Positions 62,465 to 64,000 of a stretch of 64,000 nucleotides of DNA are shown here, in pieces (position 1 is the stretch's first letter; each line of letters starts with the position of its first letter). The notes under the pieces are model-generated. The model saw only the letters and a program-made list of their open reading frames with translations, ran no database searches and was not told where the DNA came from. This DNA comes from Pseudomonas putida. Lineage in GTDB: Bacteria > Pseudomonadota > Gammaproteobacteria > Pseudomonadales > Pseudomonadaceae. The DNA lies in the NCBI RefSeq assembly GCF_002025705.1, contig NZ_CP018846.1, positions 1,541,501 to 1,605,500 of the forward strand, given 5' to 3'. Position numbers and translations under genes: made by a program.

Positions 62465-62992
62465 GTGACGGAACGCTTTGTGGCCGCGCTGTTTGGCCTA
62501 TTGTTGAGCGGCAGTGCCGTAGCGGCGGACTTCCTGGTCGAGGTGCGGGTGCTGGTGCAGCGTGGCTGCATGCTGGTCACCCAGCCGCGTGACGCGGGCG
62601 CCCAGGCCCTGGGTCTTATCGACCTGGGCAGTGCCGCTCGTCTGGACGGCCTTGATGCGCCATTGAGTGGCGTATTGCTCAACAAGCGCCCACCACGCCT
62701 GGAATGCAACCCCGACACGCCTTATCAGGTGCGTGTCGACGGCGGCCAGCACGGTGGTGTCGGCGAATTGCGATTCCTCGCCAGTGAAGATGCCAAGGCC
62801 AGGCCGATCCCCTATCGCCTGTACCGCGATGCTGCCTGGCGCGAGCCGGTGGTCGTCGGTGAGCCCCATGCTGCACGCGTACCGGACAGCGGTTCGGTTG
62901 TACTGCCGCTGTACGCCCGTATCGACAAGCTGGCCTGGGTGCCACGGGCCGGGCAGTACGCCGATCTGCTGAAAATTACCGTCACCTGGTAG
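62465..62992 (+). CDS. Spore coat U (SCPU) domain protein 1, Csu-type fimbrial subunit
   Basis: A 175-residue precursor with a signal peptide (about 1-21, ending GSAVAA) and an SCPU domain. Two cysteines in QRGCMLV and RLECNPD fit the usual intradomain disulfide, and it ends in the beta strand LLKITVTW. SCPU proteins form archaic chaperone-usher pili (Csu in Acinetobacter). Start GTG at 62465 with AAGGAA upstream. It is the first of three SCPU genes on this strand and divergent from bphP. Compared with the next two, it lacks the typical N-terminal region up to the first cysteine in part, so it may be a minor subunit. Confidence 0.8.
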   Translation: MTERFVAALFGLLLSGSAVAADFLVEVRVLVQRGCMLVTQPRDAGAQALGLIDLGSAARLDGLDAPLSGVLLNKRPPRLECNPDTPYQVRVDGGQHGGVGELRFLASEDAKARPIPYRLYRDAAWREPVVVGEPHAARVPDSGSVVLPLYARIDKLAWVPRAGQYADLLKITVTW

Positions 62993-63022
62993 CGAGGCCG
63001 CCATGCACAAGGACGTCATGCC

Positions 63023-63559
63023 ATGAACCGCACTTCGCTCCTGTTGCTCAGCCTTGGCCCACTGCTGTTGCCCAGCGGCGCGGTGCATGGCACCACCACC
63101 GGGTTCATCCAGGCGCGCCTGGTGATCAGCGCCGCCTGCCAGATCAACAGCGGCGACCAGCCGCCCGCCACCTTGGGCAACCCTGGCCTGATGGATTTTG
63201 GCCAGCGCGGCCCGAACTGGGATGCGCCGCTGCGCAGCCGGGTTGACGAGGCGGGCGGAGAAGGCAGCTTGCAGATCAGTTGCACGCCCGAGGTGCGGGC
63301 TTTCAATGTGCGCATCAATGGTGGCCTGAATGGCGACGATGGTGTGCGTCGGCTCAGCAATGGCCGCGAAATGATCCCCTATCAGCTGGCGGTCGACCCC
63401 GGTGGCAACAGCCGCTACGGCATCGGCCAGGCCCGTGCCTTCACCATCAGCAGCACCGAGCAGATCCCGATCCCCATCTACGGCGTAGTGGTGGCGCAAC
63501 CGCGCTCGCTGCCGGCCGGGCTGTACCGCGACACCCTGAGAGTGACCCTGGACTGGTAA
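63023..63559 (+). CDS. SCPU domain protein 2
   Basis: A 178-residue precursor with signal peptide (about 1-23) and SCPU domain: ARLVISAACQINSGDQPPAT, MDFGQRGPNWDAPLRSR, LQISCTPEVRAFNVRINGGL and the terminal strand YRDTLRVTLDW. The pair of cysteines and the ending D-T-L-x-V-T-L-x-W are signatures of CsuA/B/E-like subunits. It starts 30 bases after the first SCPU gene, and 19 bases separate its stop from the third. The start at 63023 is the third of several near ATGs and the one that fits the signal peptide. Confidence 0.85.
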   Translation: MNRTSLLLLSLGPLLLPSGAVHGTTTGFIQARLVISAACQINSGDQPPATLGNPGLMDFGQRGPNWDAPLRSRVDEAGGEGSLQISCTPEVRAFNVRINGGLNGDDGVRRLSNGREMIPYQLAVDPGGNSRYGIGQARAFTISSTEQIPIPIYGVVVAQPRSLPAGLYRDTLRVTLDW

Positions 63560-63578
63560 ACGACGCAAGGAGACTCCG

Positions 63579-64000
63579 ATGCGAACGACTTTCACCCGCT
63601 GCATGCTCGCCGGCTTCGGCCTGGCCATGGCAGTTCACGCCCAGGCCGCCACGGTGACCGGGAACATCACCTCGACCCTGACCCTGACCTCGGCTTGCCA
63701 GGTCAACGGCGCCGGCGGCACCACGGGGCTTAACTTCGGTAACCTGAATTTCGGTACCACCGATGCCCTGTTCACTACTGCCAACGCCCAAGTGCTGGGT
63801 GGTGGCGGCGGTGCCATGAGCATCCTGTGCTCGGCCGGCACGGTGCCGGTGATCAAGGTGCGTGCCGGGACCCATGATGGCCAGTCGAGCGGCGGCACCC
63901 GGGCCCTGGCCGATGGAGCCGGCAACTTCGTCCCGTACGACTTCTATACCGATGCAGGGCGAACCCAGTTGCTGGCGGTCGACGGCACTATCACCTTGCC
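63579..64000 (+). CDS. SCPU domain protein 3 (truncated by window end)
   Basis: The first 140 codons are present. Signal peptide (about 1-24, ending VHAQAA), then TLTSACQVNGAGGTTGLNFG, GAMSILCSAGTVPVIKVRAG and ADGAGNFVPYDFYTDAGRTQ. This is closest of the three to the major subunit CsuA/B: glycine/threonine rich with the Y-D-F-Y-T-D block. AAGGAGA lies 5 bases before ATG 63579. Chaperone, usher and tip adhesin genes are expected beyond the window. Confidence 0.85.
   Translation, partial: MRTTFTRCMLAGFGLAMAVHAQAATVTGNITSTLTLTSACQVNGAGGTTGLNFGNLNFGTTDALFTTANAQVLGGGGGAMSILCSAGTVPVIKVRAGTHDGQSSGGTRALADGAGNFVPYDFYTDAGRTQLLAVDGTITL

Overview
The window reads as chromosomal DNA of a Pseudomonas of the P. 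putida group. Evidence: high GC with typical pseudomonad proteins (OprI, PrpR of the GntR family, AcnD/PrpF, CysB), several copies of the roughly 35-bp P. putida REP element with the core GCGGGTTTACCCGCGAAGAGG, and a gene order that, from memory, follows the P. putida KT2440 stretch from clpP to the phytochrome gene. No prophage, transposase or CRISPR array was seen. About 56 protein genes, one tRNA, ten REP or BIME-like elements and several strong terminators are supported.

Layout. 1-6.9 kb: protein quality control (clpP end, clpX, lon with a heat-shock-like promoter, hupB, ppiD). 7-16.2 kb: a mixed set (patatin-like protein, lipoprotein, CHAD protein, thioesterase, DUF962-like membrane protein, chemoreceptor, TatD nuclease, MltF-like lytic transglycosylase, DoxX, greB). 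16.2-22.7 kb: YbbA/YbbP-type ABC system divergent from tesA, then an L,D-transpeptidase facing the major lipoprotein gene oprI. 22.7-29 kb: DAHP synthase, PanE-like reductase, UspA, cysB, cysH and pabB. 29.2-32.2 kb: a three-gene operon of a periplasmic retropepsin-like protease, an inactive-transglutaminase/7TM membrane protein and a RimK-like ATP-grasp ligase. This is the best candidate for a poorly described system.

32.4-43.7 kb: the 2-methylcitrate (propionate) locus prpR-prpB-prpC-acnD-prpF-prpD with acnB convergent behind it; prpE lies 8 kb further on. Two copies of a GntR-type operator flank the prpR promoter region, the second touching the start codon. Three of the gene junctions carry REP-type inverted repeats. 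44-51 kb: DUF1289 protein, QueD, a second patatin-like protein, a PepSY-PepSY-response regulator-kinase operon, and an HPP/CBS membrane protein behind a leader that ends in an intrinsic terminator. 51-57 kb: prpE, a more AT-rich delta-60 repeat gene that looks imported, a ZapE-like ATPase, DUF1810 and DUF465 proteins, and tRNA-Gln(UUG). 57-64 kb: a bacteriophytochrome, a stand-alone response regulator and a hybrid kinase in one operon, divergent from a spore-coat-U (Csu-type) fimbrial cluster that runs off the window.

Working together: propionyl-CoA made by PrpE is condensed by PrpC, dehydrated by PrpD or AcnD/PrpF, hydrated by AcnB or a relative, and cleaved by PrpB to pyruvate and succinate. 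CysB controls sulfur assimilation, of which CysH is a step. The L,D-transpeptidase probably anchors OprI to peptidoglycan. Many genes start with GTG or TTG (hupB, greB, acnB, the 47.6-kb kinase, bphP, first SCPU gene); several adjacent genes overlap by 1-4 bases, which indicates translational coupling.
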